Shown here: positions 7,388-15,865 of the stretch, piece by piece
Numbering within the stretch: position 1 is the stretch's first letter
Layout: every line of letters starts with the position of its first letter
NCBI RefSeq assembly: GCF_010092985.1
Contig: NZ_CP048106.1
Coordinates: forward strand, 1,860,001-1,924,000
Direction: 5' to 3'
DNA from: Pontibacter pudoricolor
Lineage (GTDB): Bacteria; Bacteroidota; Bacteroidia; Cytophagales; Hymenobacteraceae
DNA: 64,000 nucleotides
Notes under the pieces: model-generated
What the model was told of the DNA's origin: nothing
Databases searched by the model: none
Seen by the model: only the letters and a program-made list of their open reading frames with translations
Made by a program: the position numbers and the translations under genes

Positions 7388-8439
7388 ATGAGAAACAACT
7401 TAATACTCCTTGCCCTGCTTACACTGTTCACTACAACTGCCTTTGGCCAGATACAATCTGCCCAGGGCAAGCTAATACTTACAAATGGACAGGAACTAAA
7501 CGGCGCCATCACACATTTTATGATCAACCTACCGAAATTATACTGCTGACACCTGACAACACCAAGCGCACCTTGCCACCCGCCGAAGTTGCCGAAATAC
7601 AGCTTACTGATAGCAGGCGTTTCCTGTTGCGGGATCTGAATTCGGAGCGGTTTGTATTTCAGTTACTGATCGGGTCTGAAAAGATGAACCTACTGAAGCG
7701 CGAGACGCCCTCTCCTGTGTTTTACATCGCAAAAGACGAACAGCTGCACAAACTTGAAAACAACGAAGAGAGCCTGCTGGTAAACGGGAAAAGGTATAAA
7801 AAGGAAGATAACCGTTATATAGGCATCCTTAACGTACTTATGCAGGACAGACTTGACCTGAGTGAGAAAATACACAAAACAAAATTAAGGGAGCAGGACC
7901 TTACAGCCCTGGTACTGGCATACACCAACGGAAATGTAACCTACCATTACCAGCCTGATGCGAAACTAGAGCGAAAACCGTATTGGGTTGCTTATGCCCA
8001 GTACAGCAACCACTACAGGAAAGAAATAACAACCAGGCTTTCCTATGGTTACCAGGCTGGGGCACAATATTACTTTTCATCTGCCGGTCGTAACTCGCTG
8101 CGTTTTGGATTGGACTATAGCAACTTTACTTTTGAAGAGGCCAACAGCAAATCTTACATGTTAACTATAGGTTACCAGTATGATTTTGTGAAGACAAGTA
8201 AAATGGATGCTTACCTGATGGCAAAGTTCCTTGGGTTTGGATACTCCAAATATCATAACCTGGAAAGAAATGAAACACAAGAGGCTTCCGGGGCAGCTAT
8301 CCGGATAGCACCGGGCATAGGCTTCGAATACAGAAGCACCGAAAAACTATCGATGTACGCCGAGGTAAACGAGCTTTTGGTGATCGATAGTTTGCCAAAA
8401 AACTATAGCCTGGGCATTAAATATGCCTTTCGGAAGTAA
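7388..8439 (+). pseudogene. Exported envelope protein, frameshifted (one T missing from a T-run)
   Basis: The ATG at 7388 opens a good signal peptide (about 21 residues ending AFGQ) and continues to GAITH, then hits a stop. From the TTTT at 7516-7519 the -1 frame continues as FYDQPTEIILLTPDN and runs uninterrupted to 8439. Restoring one T gives one protein of about 350 residues. The N-terminal half looks like a small beta-rich domain (KLILTNGQELNGAI, then ILLTPDNTKRTLPPAEV). The C-terminal half alternates aromatic and polar residues and ends in LGIKYAFRK, as in an outer-membrane beta-barrel. I do not recognise the family. The break may be a sequencing error, a real mutation or a phase-variable tract. 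Confidence 0.7.
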
Positions 8440-8504
8440 CTGGCACGTTTCCACAATTCCTAAGCCGACTAAAAATCCCACACGTATAGTTATTAATATA
8501 GCAT

Positions 8505-8534
8505 AGAGCGCCCAGCTAAAGGCGCTCTTTTGTT
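8505..8534 (+). terminator. Terminator after the frameshifted gene
   Basis: Eight-base-pair stem AGAGCGCC / GGCGCTCT, loop CAGCTAAA, then TTTTGTTTT. Confidence 0.85.
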
Positions 8535-8558
8535 TTGTGTACAGTGAAACTTAATTTT

Positions 8559-9758
8559 TTAGCTATTACCTTCTTCTCCCCTTTTGCTACCACCGTATAG
8601 TTCATACTTCAGCAGGCGGCAATCTATGGCTCCGTTGTAAAGTGGCGTACGGCGCGAGGCTCGCAGGCCTATGCTTTTGGCAGCGTCCAGGTTACCGGTA
8701 AACACAAAAGCGTCGTACCCCTGGTAATTGTTTTTCAGCGTGTCGCCGATGTTCTTGTAGAGTTGGTTGATGTCGTCAGACAGGATACGCTCATTGTATG
8801 GCGGGTTCATTACTAAAACTCCCTGCTCGGTTGGTGCGCTGGTTTTAAAGAAATCAGCTTCTTCTACTTTAATTACATGTTCCAGTCCGGCGTTGGCAAT
8901 GTTGGTGCGGGCAGCCTCTACATAATCCGGGTCAATGTCATAGCCGATAATTTCGGCCTGCGGTTCTTTCTTTTCTTTGGCTTCGGCAGTGCGCCATACC
9001 ATTTCAAAAAGCTCTTTGTTATAGTCTTTCCAGTTCTCGAAACCGAACGGGTCGCGGCGGAAAAGGCCCGGCGCAATGTTCTGCGCCATCATGGCTGTTT
9101 CGATCAGGAACGTACCGGAACCTGCCATCGGGTCTATAAACGTGGACTTTTTATCCCAGCCAGAAAGAGAGATGATACCAGCTGCCAGCACTTCGTTCAG
9201 CGGGGCCACGTTGGTTTGCAAACGGTAGCCACGGCGGTGCAGCGAATCTCCGGACGAATCCAGGGAAAGCGTAACCATGTTTTCGTGCATGTGCAGGTTC
9301 AGGCGCACATCCGGGCGAATACGGTCTACGGAAGGGCGTTCGCCGGTCTTTTTACGGAACTGGTCAACTATAGCATCTTTGGTAAGCTGGGCCACAAACA
9401 GCGAGTGCTCAAAGGTAGAATGGCTAACCACGGCATCAATGGCAAAAGTCTGGTCCAGGTCAAAGATTTCAGACCAGTTCGTTTTCTGTACCTGCTCGTA
9501 CAGGTCGTCTTCGTTTCGGGCTTTAAAATTACGGATCGGCTTTAAAATACGAATGGCGGTACGGCACCACAAGTTAGCTTCATACAACTGGCGCAGGTTA
9601 CCCGAACAGGATACTACACGGTTCCCAACTTTAATGTACTCCATGTCGAGGGCACGCAGTTCTTCAGCCAATACTTCCTCCAGCCCGGCAAGCGTCGTAA
9701 CACTTATATTAAAGTTATCGGTAGGTTTCTGCTTTTGCTTTTGGTAATGTTTTGCCAT
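8559..9758 (-). CDS. rlmL: THUMP domain 23S rRNA (guanine-N2) methyltransferase, RlmL-type
   Basis: 399-residue RNA methyltransferase. After a basic N-terminus, residues about 18-170 form the THUMP RNA-binding region. The C-terminal half is a Rossmann methyltransferase with the SAM-binding motif DPMAGSGTFLIETAM and the catalytic NPPYNERI, typical of guanine-N2 methylation. It matches the N-terminal half of E. coli RlmL (G2445 of 23S rRNA) and lacks the fused RlmK half, as is usual outside gamma-proteobacteria. The C-terminus ends in a charged tail. It is transcribed alone; the -7-type word TAACTTTG lies 21 nt before the start. Confidence 0.85.
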   Translation of the reverse strand: MAKHYQKQKQKPTDNFNISVTTLAGLEEVLAEELRALDMEYIKVGNRVVSCSGNLRQLYEANLWCRTAIRILKPIRNFKARNEDDLYEQVQKTNWSEIFDLDQTFAIDAVVSHSTFEHSLFVAQLTKDAIVDQFRKKTGERPSVDRIRPDVRLNLHMHENMVTLSLDSSGDSLHRRGYRLQTNVAPLNEVLAAGIISLSGWDKKSTFIDPMAGSGTFLIETAMMAQNIAPGLFRRDPFGFENWKDYNKELFEMVWRTAEAKEKKEPQAEIIGYDIDPDYVEAARTNIANAGLEHVIKVEEADFFKTSAPTEQGVLVMNPPYNERILSDDINQLYKNIGDTLKNNYQGYDAFVFTGNLDAAKSIGLRASRRTPLYNGAIDCRLLKYELYGGSKRGEEGNS

Positions 9759-9778
9759 GATCTATAGTTGTATTGCTG

Positions 9779-9786
9779 CAAAGTTA
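9779..9786 (-). promoter_or_regulatory. -7 promoter element of the RlmL-type gene
   Basis: On the minus strand this reads TAACTTTG, fitting TAnnTTTG. I see no clear -33 TTTG partner; the DNA upstream is the start of a repeat element. Confidence 0.5.
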
Positions 9787-10087
9787 CTCTTTAATTGTTG
9801 ATTGTTGAATGGTTAAATTGTGGTCTGGTTCCGGTTTTGCAGGATTATCAGATTTTGTAGAAACGTACTACTTTGCATCCTTTTGTCTGAACCATGATTA
9901 ATGGTGATTTCATGGATTTATGTGATTCATTTCAACTGAGTGCTATAGTTTTATAGTTAAGCTATAGTTCAGGAAGATACCTAAGGTTCTATAGCGGAGA
10001 CGCAAGGTATTGCTTCTCTACATATTTAACTTTCTAACCTCCCAACTTTCTAACTCATAAACTCACTAACTCTTTAACTCCAATCCT
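9787..10087. repeat. Gene-free gap with word repeats and CTATAG copies
   Basis: Divergent intergenic region between the RlmL-type gene and murB. Near 9791-9825 the words ATTGTTG and TTAAATTG recur; at 10021-10080 the words AACTTTCTAAC and AACTC recur several times, giving a pyrimidine/A-rich tract. Three CTATAG copies lie at about 9942, 9962 and 9990. I see no gene or stable RNA. Confidence 0.5.
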
Positions 10088-10095
10088 TATCTTTG
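10088..10095 (+). promoter_or_regulatory. -7 promoter element of murB
   Basis: TATCTTTG fits TAnnTTTG and lies 16 nt before the murB ATG. The -33 region is not recognisable, because the word-repeat tract occupies it. Confidence 0.5.
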
Positions 10096-10111
10096 CTGTA
10101 AATACGAGCCT

Positions 10112-11128
10112 ATGAAAATGCAGACTGATTTTTCGCTTAAGCCTTATAATACCTTCGGAATTGATGTAAAAGCAAAGCTTTTTGCCCGCTTCAACAGTGT
10201 GCAGGAGCTTCAGGAGCTGTTGCAGATGCCGGAACTAAAGCAGGAACAGAAACTTATACTGGGCGGCGGCAGCAACCTGCTTTTCACCAAAGATTTTGAC
10301 GGTGTGGTACTGCAGAATGGCATAAAGGGCATTGAGATCATTCGTGAAGATGAGCACCATACCTATGTAAAAGCTGGTGGTGGTGAGGTCTGGCATGCAT
10401 TTGTTCTATATACACTTGAGCATAACCTGGGCGGTGTAGAAAACCTTTCTTTAATACCGGGCACAGTTGGCGCAGCACCTTTGCAGAACATTGGGGCGTA
10501 TGGCGTGGAGCTGAAGGATCTGTTTTATGAACTGGAGGCAGTAGAACTGGAAAGCGGCCAGACCCAGGTTTTCACGAACGAGGATTGTAGATTTGGATAC
10601 CGCGAGAGTGTGTTTAAGAACGAGCTGAAAGGCAGGTTTATAGTTACATCCGTTACCTTCAGGCTGCACAAGACCCACAAGCTTAACACGAGCTACGGCG
10701 CCATTAAAACTACCCTGGAAGAGATGAACATTACGCAGCCAACTATACAGGACGTGAGTGCTGCCGTGTGCCATATCCGCCAGAGCAAATTACCGGATCC
10801 GAAACAGATCGGAAACGCGGGTAGCTTCTTTAAAAACCCCGAAATTCCGATCATCCTGTATGATATTCTGAAAGAGCAGTACCCTGAAATGCCTGCCTAC
10901 CCTGTGTCGGAACTAACGGTGAAAGTGCCTGCCGGCTGGCTGATCGAGCAATGTGGCTGGAAAGGGAAAGTGATTGACAACTATGGTGTGCACAAAAACC
11001 AGGCGCTGGTGCTGGTAAACTATGGCGGGGCATCCGGCGATAATATTCGTCAGCTGGCTTTAGATATTATTCATTCTGTTGAAGAGAAATTCGGGATAAG
11101 CCTGCATCCGGAAGTTAACATTATGTAA
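10112..11128 (+). CDS. murB: UDP-N-acetylenolpyruvoylglucosamine reductase MurB
   Basis: FAD enzyme that reduces the MurA product to UDP-MurNAc with NADPH. It has 338 residues. FAD-binding motifs are LGGGSNLLF near residue 55 and IPGTVGAAPLQNIGAYG near residue 118; GNAGSFFKNP carries the catalytic Ser that protonates the enolpyruvyl carbon, and the C-terminal domain contains SLHPEVNIM with the conserved Glu. The YRES insertion before VFKNEL fits the longer E. coli-like (type I) MurB. It lies apart from the dcw cluster, which lacks murB here. Two near starts (10112 and 10118) are possible. A terminator follows at 11151. Confidence 0.95.
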   Translation: MKMQTDFSLKPYNTFGIDVKAKLFARFNSVQELQELLQMPELKQEQKLILGGGSNLLFTKDFDGVVLQNGIKGIEIIREDEHHTYVKAGGGEVWHAFVLYTLEHNLGGVENLSLIPGTVGAAPLQNIGAYGVELKDLFYELEAVELESGQTQVFTNEDCRFGYRESVFKNELKGRFIVTSVTFRLHKTHKLNTSYGAIKTTLEEMNITQPTIQDVSAAVCHIRQSKLPDPKQIGNAGSFFKNPEIPIILYDILKEQYPEMPAYPVSELTVKVPAGWLIEQCGWKGKVIDNYGVHKNQALVLVNYGGASGDNIRQLALDIIHSVEEKFGISLHPEVNIM

Positions 11129-11150
11129 GCGGCACTTAGCATACACTTTT

Positions 11151-11195
11151 AAAAGCCATCCCTGCGCGCTCAACCCGGGCCAAAGGATGGCTTTA
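11151..11195 (+). terminator. Terminator after murB
   Basis: Stem AAGCCATCC / GGATGGCTT with a GC-rich loop, followed by a short T tract. Confidence 0.7.
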
Positions 11196-11379
11196 TGGTT
11201 TAACCAATTTTGGGCTGTGTTCGTATTTGCATCATTAGCTTGCAGTTCCGGTTAATACTAACCACTATCATATTCTCTTTATTATAGTATGTCTTGTAGT
11301 ATGTCTTGCCTGGTTAAACTATAGCCGGGGAAGTGTTTATCCTTCACTCTGTTTTCTATTCCACTCAAAAATAAAACGT

Positions 11380-11802
11380 ATGAAAAAACTAAAATTCCTG
11401 AGCTATTTAATTGCCACCCTGTTAATGGTTACGACTGTGAGCTGCGATGACGATGATGACGATGCTTTACCGAATAACACATCACTTCTGACTGCAAGTG
11501 AGTGGACAGGTGATAAGGTATATTTCCAGGGAATGGATGTAACGAACAATCCGCTGTCTCCTATAGACGTAAAAAGTGTTAAAATCACTTTTAAGAGTGA
11601 TGGCACCTATAGTGGGCAGATTGAAGGAGTATCGAAGAGCGGCACATGGGAGTTTAATCAAACTGAGACCCAGATCATTATGGACAAAGACACAAATGAT
11701 GAGCTTATAGCGGATATAAAACGACTTACATCCACTGAGTTTTGGGCTGAAGGTGATTTTGCAGGCGTGGGCGAAGATGTTGAAATCAGGTTTGTGCACT
11801 AA
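11380..11802 (+). CDS. Surface-type lipoprotein with poly-Asp signal, paralogue 1
   Basis: 140-residue lipoprotein. The signal peptide ends in TTVSC, making Cys22 the lipidated residue, followed directly by six Asp. Acidic residues just after the Cys form the lipoprotein export signal that sends Bacteroidetes lipoproteins to the cell surface. The mature part is a small beta-rich domain with LLTASEWTGDKVYFQGMDV, FKSDGTYSG and GTWEFNQTETQIIMDK, resembling lipocalin-like domains of small Bacteroidetes lipoproteins; no ligand can be inferred. It is paralogous to the next gene (shared T-A-x-x-W-T-G-D, GT-Y and WEF patterns). Upstream, an AAACTATAG word lies at about 11316. Confidence 0.8.
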   Translation: MKKLKFLSYLIATLLMVTTVSCDDDDDDALPNNTSLLTASEWTGDKVYFQGMDVTNNPLSPIDVKSVKITFKSDGTYSGQIEGVSKSGTWEFNQTETQIIMDKDTNDELIADIKRLTSTEFWAEGDFAGVGEDVEIRFVH

Positions 11803-11833
11803 CTATAGAGACACTACCTATAAAATAATAAAG

Positions 11834-11862
11834 GGCTCTGATCAGGAGTCTTTTTTATTTTA
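11834..11862 (+). terminator. Terminator after lipoprotein paralogue 1
   Basis: A short stem GGCTC / GAGTC, with one G-T pair, around TGATCAG is followed by a strong T-run. Confidence 0.6.
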
Positions 11863-11904
11863 TGAAGCTGTTTAGAGTTTCCTCCTATCATATTACAACC
11901 TGCC

Positions 11905-11965
11905 GTTGTTGGTGTTTTCACCAACAACTATACTTTTACCAACAAGTACTTGCTGGTGAAAACAC
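11905..11965. repeat. Nested inverted repeats between the two lipoprotein genes
   Basis: GTTGTTGGTG-TTTT-CACCAACAAC is a perfect hairpin (11905-11928). Overlapping it, GTGTTTTCACCAACAA (11912-11927) pairs with TTGCTGGTGAAAACAC (11950-11965) with one mismatch, so two mutually exclusive folds are possible. No gene is seen in 11863-12118. This could be a MITE-like remnant or an RNA structure in the leader of paralogue 2. Confidence 0.6.
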
Positions 11966-12118
11966 GCAGCAAGGGCATCTTGTATCAATTTCCCCAAAAC
12001 TCTAAACAGGTTATATGTATAAAAAAGCTGCCGCAACACATCAAAATCCTAACATCTTAAGTAAAAGCATTACAATCCAGCAATAAAAAAAATCAGTTTT
12101 ACTTTATACATACAGGCT

Positions 12119-12538
12119 ATGAACAAATTTCAACTACGCTATTTTTTATGTCTCCTGGTGCTGCCGTTTTTAATGGCTAGCTGTGGAAAAGACGACGACG
12201 ATGATGATGTATCCCCTAATATAAGCATGCTGACCGCCGGTGTATGGACAGGTGATGCTATAATTATTGAGGGTGAAGATATTACAGATGAGATTTTGGA
12301 GAGTGATGGTTTTGACTGGACATTATACACAACCGAATTTGAGCGGGAAGGCACCTATAACGAAAGTTATGTCGGCGACCCCCAGATTGATGGTATATGG
12401 GAATTTCAGAACAACGAAAGAATCATAGTTTTTGACAAAGGCACTGACAAAGAATATTATGTCGTAATAGCCAAACTGGATGACAATGAGTTCTTTTATG
12501 TGCAGGATGGAGTAGAATTCCGTTTTGTGCGGAAATGA
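12119..12538 (+). CDS. Surface-type lipoprotein with poly-Asp signal, paralogue 2
   Basis: 139-residue lipoprotein related to the gene 0.3 kb upstream. The signal peptide ends in LMASC, again with Cys22, followed by GK and six Asp, an even closer match to the K-D-D type of surface export signal. The mature domain shares MLTAGVWTGD, EREGTYNE and IWEFQNNERIIVFDKGTDKE with paralogue 1 at modest identity, so the duplication is old. It probably folds as a lipocalin-like barrel on the cell surface. The ligand is unknown. A shared bidirectional terminator separates it from the convergent mutS2. Confidence 0.8.
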   Translation: MNKFQLRYFLCLLVLPFLMASCGKDDDDDDVSPNISMLTAGVWTGDAIIIEGEDITDEILESDGFDWTLYTTEFEREGTYNESYVGDPQIDGIWEFQNNERIIVFDKGTDKEYYVVIAKLDDNEFFYVQDGVEFRFVRK

Positions 12539-12542
12539 TCAG

Positions 12543-12580
12543 ACAACAAAAAAGGCTCCCTTACCCGGAGCCTTTTGTTG
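12543..12580. terminator. Bidirectional terminator between lipoprotein 2 and mutS2
   Basis: A near-perfect inverted repeat: an A-rich arm ending AAGGCTCC, loop CTTACCC, then GGAGCCTT and TTGTTG. T-runs exist on both strands. GCTATAGTTTATAGTT follows immediately on the mutS2 side. Confidence 0.85.
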
Positions 12581-12598
12581 AGCTATAGTTTATAGTTG

Positions 12599-14998
12599 CT
12601 ATTTTAAAACCGCCAGTGTAGCGCCATCGCCGCCGCGTTCCTCAGCTTCGCTGCCCAGGCTGGCCACTTCCGGCACCGAGTACAGGTAATCACGCACTAC
12701 CTGGCGAAGTATGCCATTGCCACGGCCATGTATGATCTTGATCTCCGGAATACCCAGCATAATGGCTTCGTCGGTAAAGTTCATTACTTTGTTCAGCGCG
12801 TCTTCAGCATATTCCCCGCGTATGTCTATCGTGTTTCCGAAATCGGCCATACGCTGCGTAATGTTCATGCCACGGGTGTAGCCTTCTTCGGCTTTGGCGG
12901 CCGCTTTCTTCTGCTTGGCCACCTGTGCTTCCACCCGCTCCAGGTTTTCGATCTTAACTATAGTTTTAAGGCCGCCAAACAGTACTTCGGCCGTCTTGCC
13001 TTTTATATTCACGATCTTGCCCACTGAGTCCTGGCCTATAAGCCCTACGTTGTCGCCTTCTTTTAGAGGGCCACCTGACGTAATTCGTTTGTGTGCCGGA
13101 CGTGGTTCTTCTTTACGAACCTGCTCGTTGGCAAATGTTTCCAGTTCGCGGCGCGCTTCTTTGGTCTTTTCTTTTTCGGCCTGGCTCTGCTTTATCTGCT
13201 GTATGGTTGCCTCTATTTTCTGGTTAGCATCCTTTAACAGTAACTTGGCTTTGCCTTTAGCCTCGCGCATCACATCCTGCTTGCTCTCCTCCAGGAAGTT
13301 CTTCAGATCGCTGTATTCTTTAACATTGCGCTTCAGTTTGAGCTCCAGTTTGGTAGCTTCAGCCAGTTTCTTTTCCAGCTCCTGCTTTTCGGTTTCCAGT
13401 TCTTCCAGCAAGCGGTCGTAACGGATCTTGTCTTTACCAACCAGGCTGCTGGCTTTGTCAACTATAGCTTTTGGCAACCCGATCTTACGCGCGATCTCAA
13501 TGGCAAACGACGAACCCGGCTTCCCGATCTCCAGTTGATAAAGCGGCTGCAGGTTTTTGTGGTCGTAGCGCATCGCACCGTTCACAATACCCGGCGTTTT
13601 TTCAGCGAAGTTCTTCAGGTTGGTATAGTGCGTGGTTATCACCCCATATACTTTGCTGTTGTTCAGGGTTTGTAGTACCGCTTCGGCAATAGCGCCACCC
13701 AGCACCGGCTCTGTACCTGTACCAAACTCATCAATCAGCACCAGGCTTTTGCTGTCTGCTACCGTCACAAATTTCTTCATGTTGGTCAGATGCGAACTAT
13801 AGGTGCTCAGGTCATTCTCAATCGACTGCTCATCGCCAATGTCAATAAATATATCATGGAAGATACCGGCTTCGGAACCATCGGCCACCGGAATCAGCAT
13901 ACCGGTCTGCAACATGTACTGCACCAGGCCAACCGTTTTTAAGCTCACCGATTTACCCCCTGCGTTAGGTCCTGAGATCAACAGTACGCGCTGGTCGCGG
14001 GTCAGCTCCAGGTCCATGGGTATAGTTGGTTTGCCCAACTGCTTATGCGACAAATACAGCAGCGGGTGAATTGCTTGTTTCCAGGCGATGTGCGGGTATT
14101 TGTGCAGCGCTGGCATAGTGGCCTCTACCCTGCGTGCAAAGGCCGCTTTGGCTCTTATAAAGTCCAGTAAGCCCAGGTATTGGTAAGCCTTACGCAACTC
14201 TGGTATGTGGTGACGCAGCGTATTGGTCAGGCCTGTTAAAATACGGATCAGCTCGCGGTGGTAGGCATTCTCCAGGTCCTTGATGTCGTTGTTGAGTTCG
14301 AAAATAGATTCCGGCTCTATATAAACCGTTTGCCCCGTATTCGACTCATCGTGGATCAGGCCTTTTATGCGGCGCTTGTGTTCTGCAATTACCGGAATTA
14401 CCAGACGGCCTCCGCGTATAGTTGGCTCTACATCACCGGGAGTCCAGCCTTCGTTTTTGGCATGCCGGATAATAGAGTTGATGGTTTTACGCAATACTGC
14501 CTGCTGCGCGATCAGGTCTCGTTTCAGGCGCTGGAGTTCAGGAGTCGCATCATCGCGCACGGCACCGGCATCGTCTACTACTTTATCTAACGCAGCTATA
14601 AGCGAGCGTTCTACAGATACGTCAGCACCCAAGGCTTTCAGGGCTTCAAACTTCCCTTCTTCGGTGCCGGAAATAAAGCGCTGCGAATCGCGGATGGTAC
14701 GCAACGACATCTTGATCTCGAAAAACTGCACCACATCCAGGAAAGTACCCGGAATGGCGGCTCTGTCGAGGTAAGCAGTTACGTCAAAATAGTGGCTCAG
14801 CGGAATCTCGGCGTCGGATTCCAGCAGTTGTTTAAATTCGTTGGTTTGTTGTAACAGTCGCTGCACCAGGTCGTGGCGGTTCAGAAACTGCATGCGGTTT
14901 ACAAACTGGCGGCCCAGGGAACTAAGACAAAGCTCCGAAAGCATTTCGCGCACCTGTGCAAACCCGATCTTTATTTCAAAATTTTCTGGATAGATCAA
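12599..14998 (-). CDS. mutS2: MutS2 ATPase/endonuclease with Smr domain
   Basis: 799-residue homologue of MutS that lacks the mismatch-binding domain. Family members act on branched recombination intermediates, or rescue collided ribosomes in some species. Order: N-terminal core and lever helices (1-310), ATPase with Walker A GPNAGGKS and Walker B LVLIDEFGTGTEP (about 330-480), a long coiled coil (about 510-620), a KOW-like segment (KEGDNVGLIGQ) and a C-terminal Smr nuclease domain starting at IDIRGEYAEDAL with the catalytic-type HGRGNG. The length is standard. Transcribed alone. Confidence 0.95.
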   Translation of the reverse strand: MIYPENFEIKIGFAQVREMLSELCLSSLGRQFVNRMQFLNRHDLVQRLLQQTNEFKQLLESDAEIPLSHYFDVTAYLDRAAIPGTFLDVVQFFEIKMSLRTIRDSQRFISGTEEGKFEALKALGADVSVERSLIAALDKVVDDAGAVRDDATPELQRLKRDLIAQQAVLRKTINSIIRHAKNEGWTPGDVEPTIRGGRLVIPVIAEHKRRIKGLIHDESNTGQTVYIEPESIFELNNDIKDLENAYHRELIRILTGLTNTLRHHIPELRKAYQYLGLLDFIRAKAAFARRVEATMPALHKYPHIAWKQAIHPLLYLSHKQLGKPTIPMDLELTRDQRVLLISGPNAGGKSVSLKTVGLVQYMLQTGMLIPVADGSEAGIFHDIFIDIGDEQSIENDLSTYSSHLTNMKKFVTVADSKSLVLIDEFGTGTEPVLGGAIAEAVLQTLNNSKVYGVITTHYTNLKNFAEKTPGIVNGAMRYDHKNLQPLYQLEIGKPGSSFAIEIARKIGLPKAIVDKASSLVGKDKIRYDRLLEELETEKQELEKKLAEATKLELKLKRNVKEYSDLKNFLEESKQDVMREAKGKAKLLLKDANQKIEATIQQIKQSQAEKEKTKEARRELETFANEQVRKEEPRPAHKRITSGGPLKEGDNVGLIGQDSVGKIVNIKGKTAEVLFGGLKTIVKIENLERVEAQVAKQKKAAAKAEEGYTRGMNITQRMADFGNTIDIRGEYAEDALNKVMNFTDEAIMLGIPEIKIIHGRGNGILRQVVRDYLYSVPEVASLGSEAEERGGDGATLAVLK

Positions 14999-15323
14999 TT
15001 GTTATCTCTTAATTTAAGGCAAATTTAGCATTTTATAACAAGTTTAAGCGGGTGTTTCGTTCGCTGTTGTTACACTTTCTAATACAGGGAATTTTACTTT
15101 TTGGCATTGGACTTTGCGACAAAAGGCAAATGACATTTTTCCCCGCTCTTCCGGACTTCCAGGTCCGAAACCTATCTGGTGTAGAGATCCGTGTCCCTGT
15201 TATACTATAAACGCGGACGAAGACGTCCGCAGCAGAAAGGTTCCGGACACAGTTATCCGGAACAGCGCAATAAAACAAACTGTTTTTTAACTTTCAAACT
15301 TTCTAACTTTCAAACTATAAAAG
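14999..15323. other. Gene-free gap with three related CCGGA/GTCC hairpins
   Basis: Region between the starts of mutS2 and the YhcH-like gene. Three short hairpins share the core CGGAC or CCGGA: about 15151-15167 (CCGGAC...GTCCG), 15213-15230 (GCGGACG-AAGA-CGTCCGC, perfect) and 15241-15262 (TTCCGGA...TCCGGAA, perfect). A tract of AACTTTC/AACTTTCTAAC words at 15283-15318 leads up to the next start. I see no credible gene. The hairpins may be a repeat family or a structured leader RNA. Confidence 0.55.
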
Positions 15324-15779
15324 ATGGTTCTCGATAAACTCTCCAACGCTGACCGCTATGTGTGCATGCACCCGCTTTTTGCACAGGCCTTTAAATTTTT
15401 ACAGGAAACCGACCTGGCAACTATAGCCACAGGCGTGCACGAAATTGAAGGCAAAAAACTGTTCGCTATAGTTTCGGAAGCTGCAGGTGTTACCAAAGAC
15501 AACTATAAACTGGAAGTGCACCGTAAGTACATCGACATACAGTATGTTATTTCCGGAACTGACCACATGGGCTGGAAAGACCTGGCCCTTTGCGACGAAC
15601 CCAACGACCCTTACAACGAAGAACGCGAAGCCGCTTTTTTTCCGGATAAAACGGAAAACTGGTTTGATGTATCCGCCGGTTCGTTCACTATTTTTTACCC
15701 GGACGATGCCCATGCCGCTATGGTTACCGGCGAGCGTGTGGTAAAAAAAGTTGTGTTGAAGATTGCAGTAGAGGCATAA
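15324..15779 (+). CDS. YhcH/YjgK/YiaL family protein
   Basis: 151-residue single-domain protein of the YhcH/YjgK/YiaL (DUF386) family, a cupin-like beta-sandwich. EVHRKYIDIQYVISGTDHMGW and the later FYPDDAHAA carry the His, Glu and Asp residues that line the metal-containing cavity in known structures. Some relatives are linked to sialic acid or uronate sugar metabolism, or to biofilm (TabA); the true substrate here is unknown. The length is normal. It is followed within 90 nt by the copper ATPase gene, but no functional link is evident. Confidence 0.88.
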   Translation: MVLDKLSNADRYVCMHPLFAQAFKFLQETDLATIATGVHEIEGKKLFAIVSEAAGVTKDNYKLEVHRKYIDIQYVISGTDHMGWKDLALCDEPNDPYNEEREAAFFPDKTENWFDVSAGSFTIFYPDDAHAAMVTGERVVKKVVLKIAVEA

Positions 15780-15865
15780 ACTTTCCTATGGCCAGGCGAT
15801 AAAGCAAAACGGCTATTGGCGATTTTGCTACCAGGTGGCAATACAGTTTCTAACAGAATATAACT

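Noticed and set aside
12894..14774. Several long plus-strand frames opposite mutS2
   Set aside because: Shadow frames of a well-conserved gene: Ser/Arg-rich, no independent start signals.
15033..15278. 81-codon minus-strand open frame between mutS2 and the YhcH-like gene
   Set aside because: It overlaps the three hairpins, has no recognisable protein features and is rich in Arg, Cys and Ser as expected from translated noncoding DNA.
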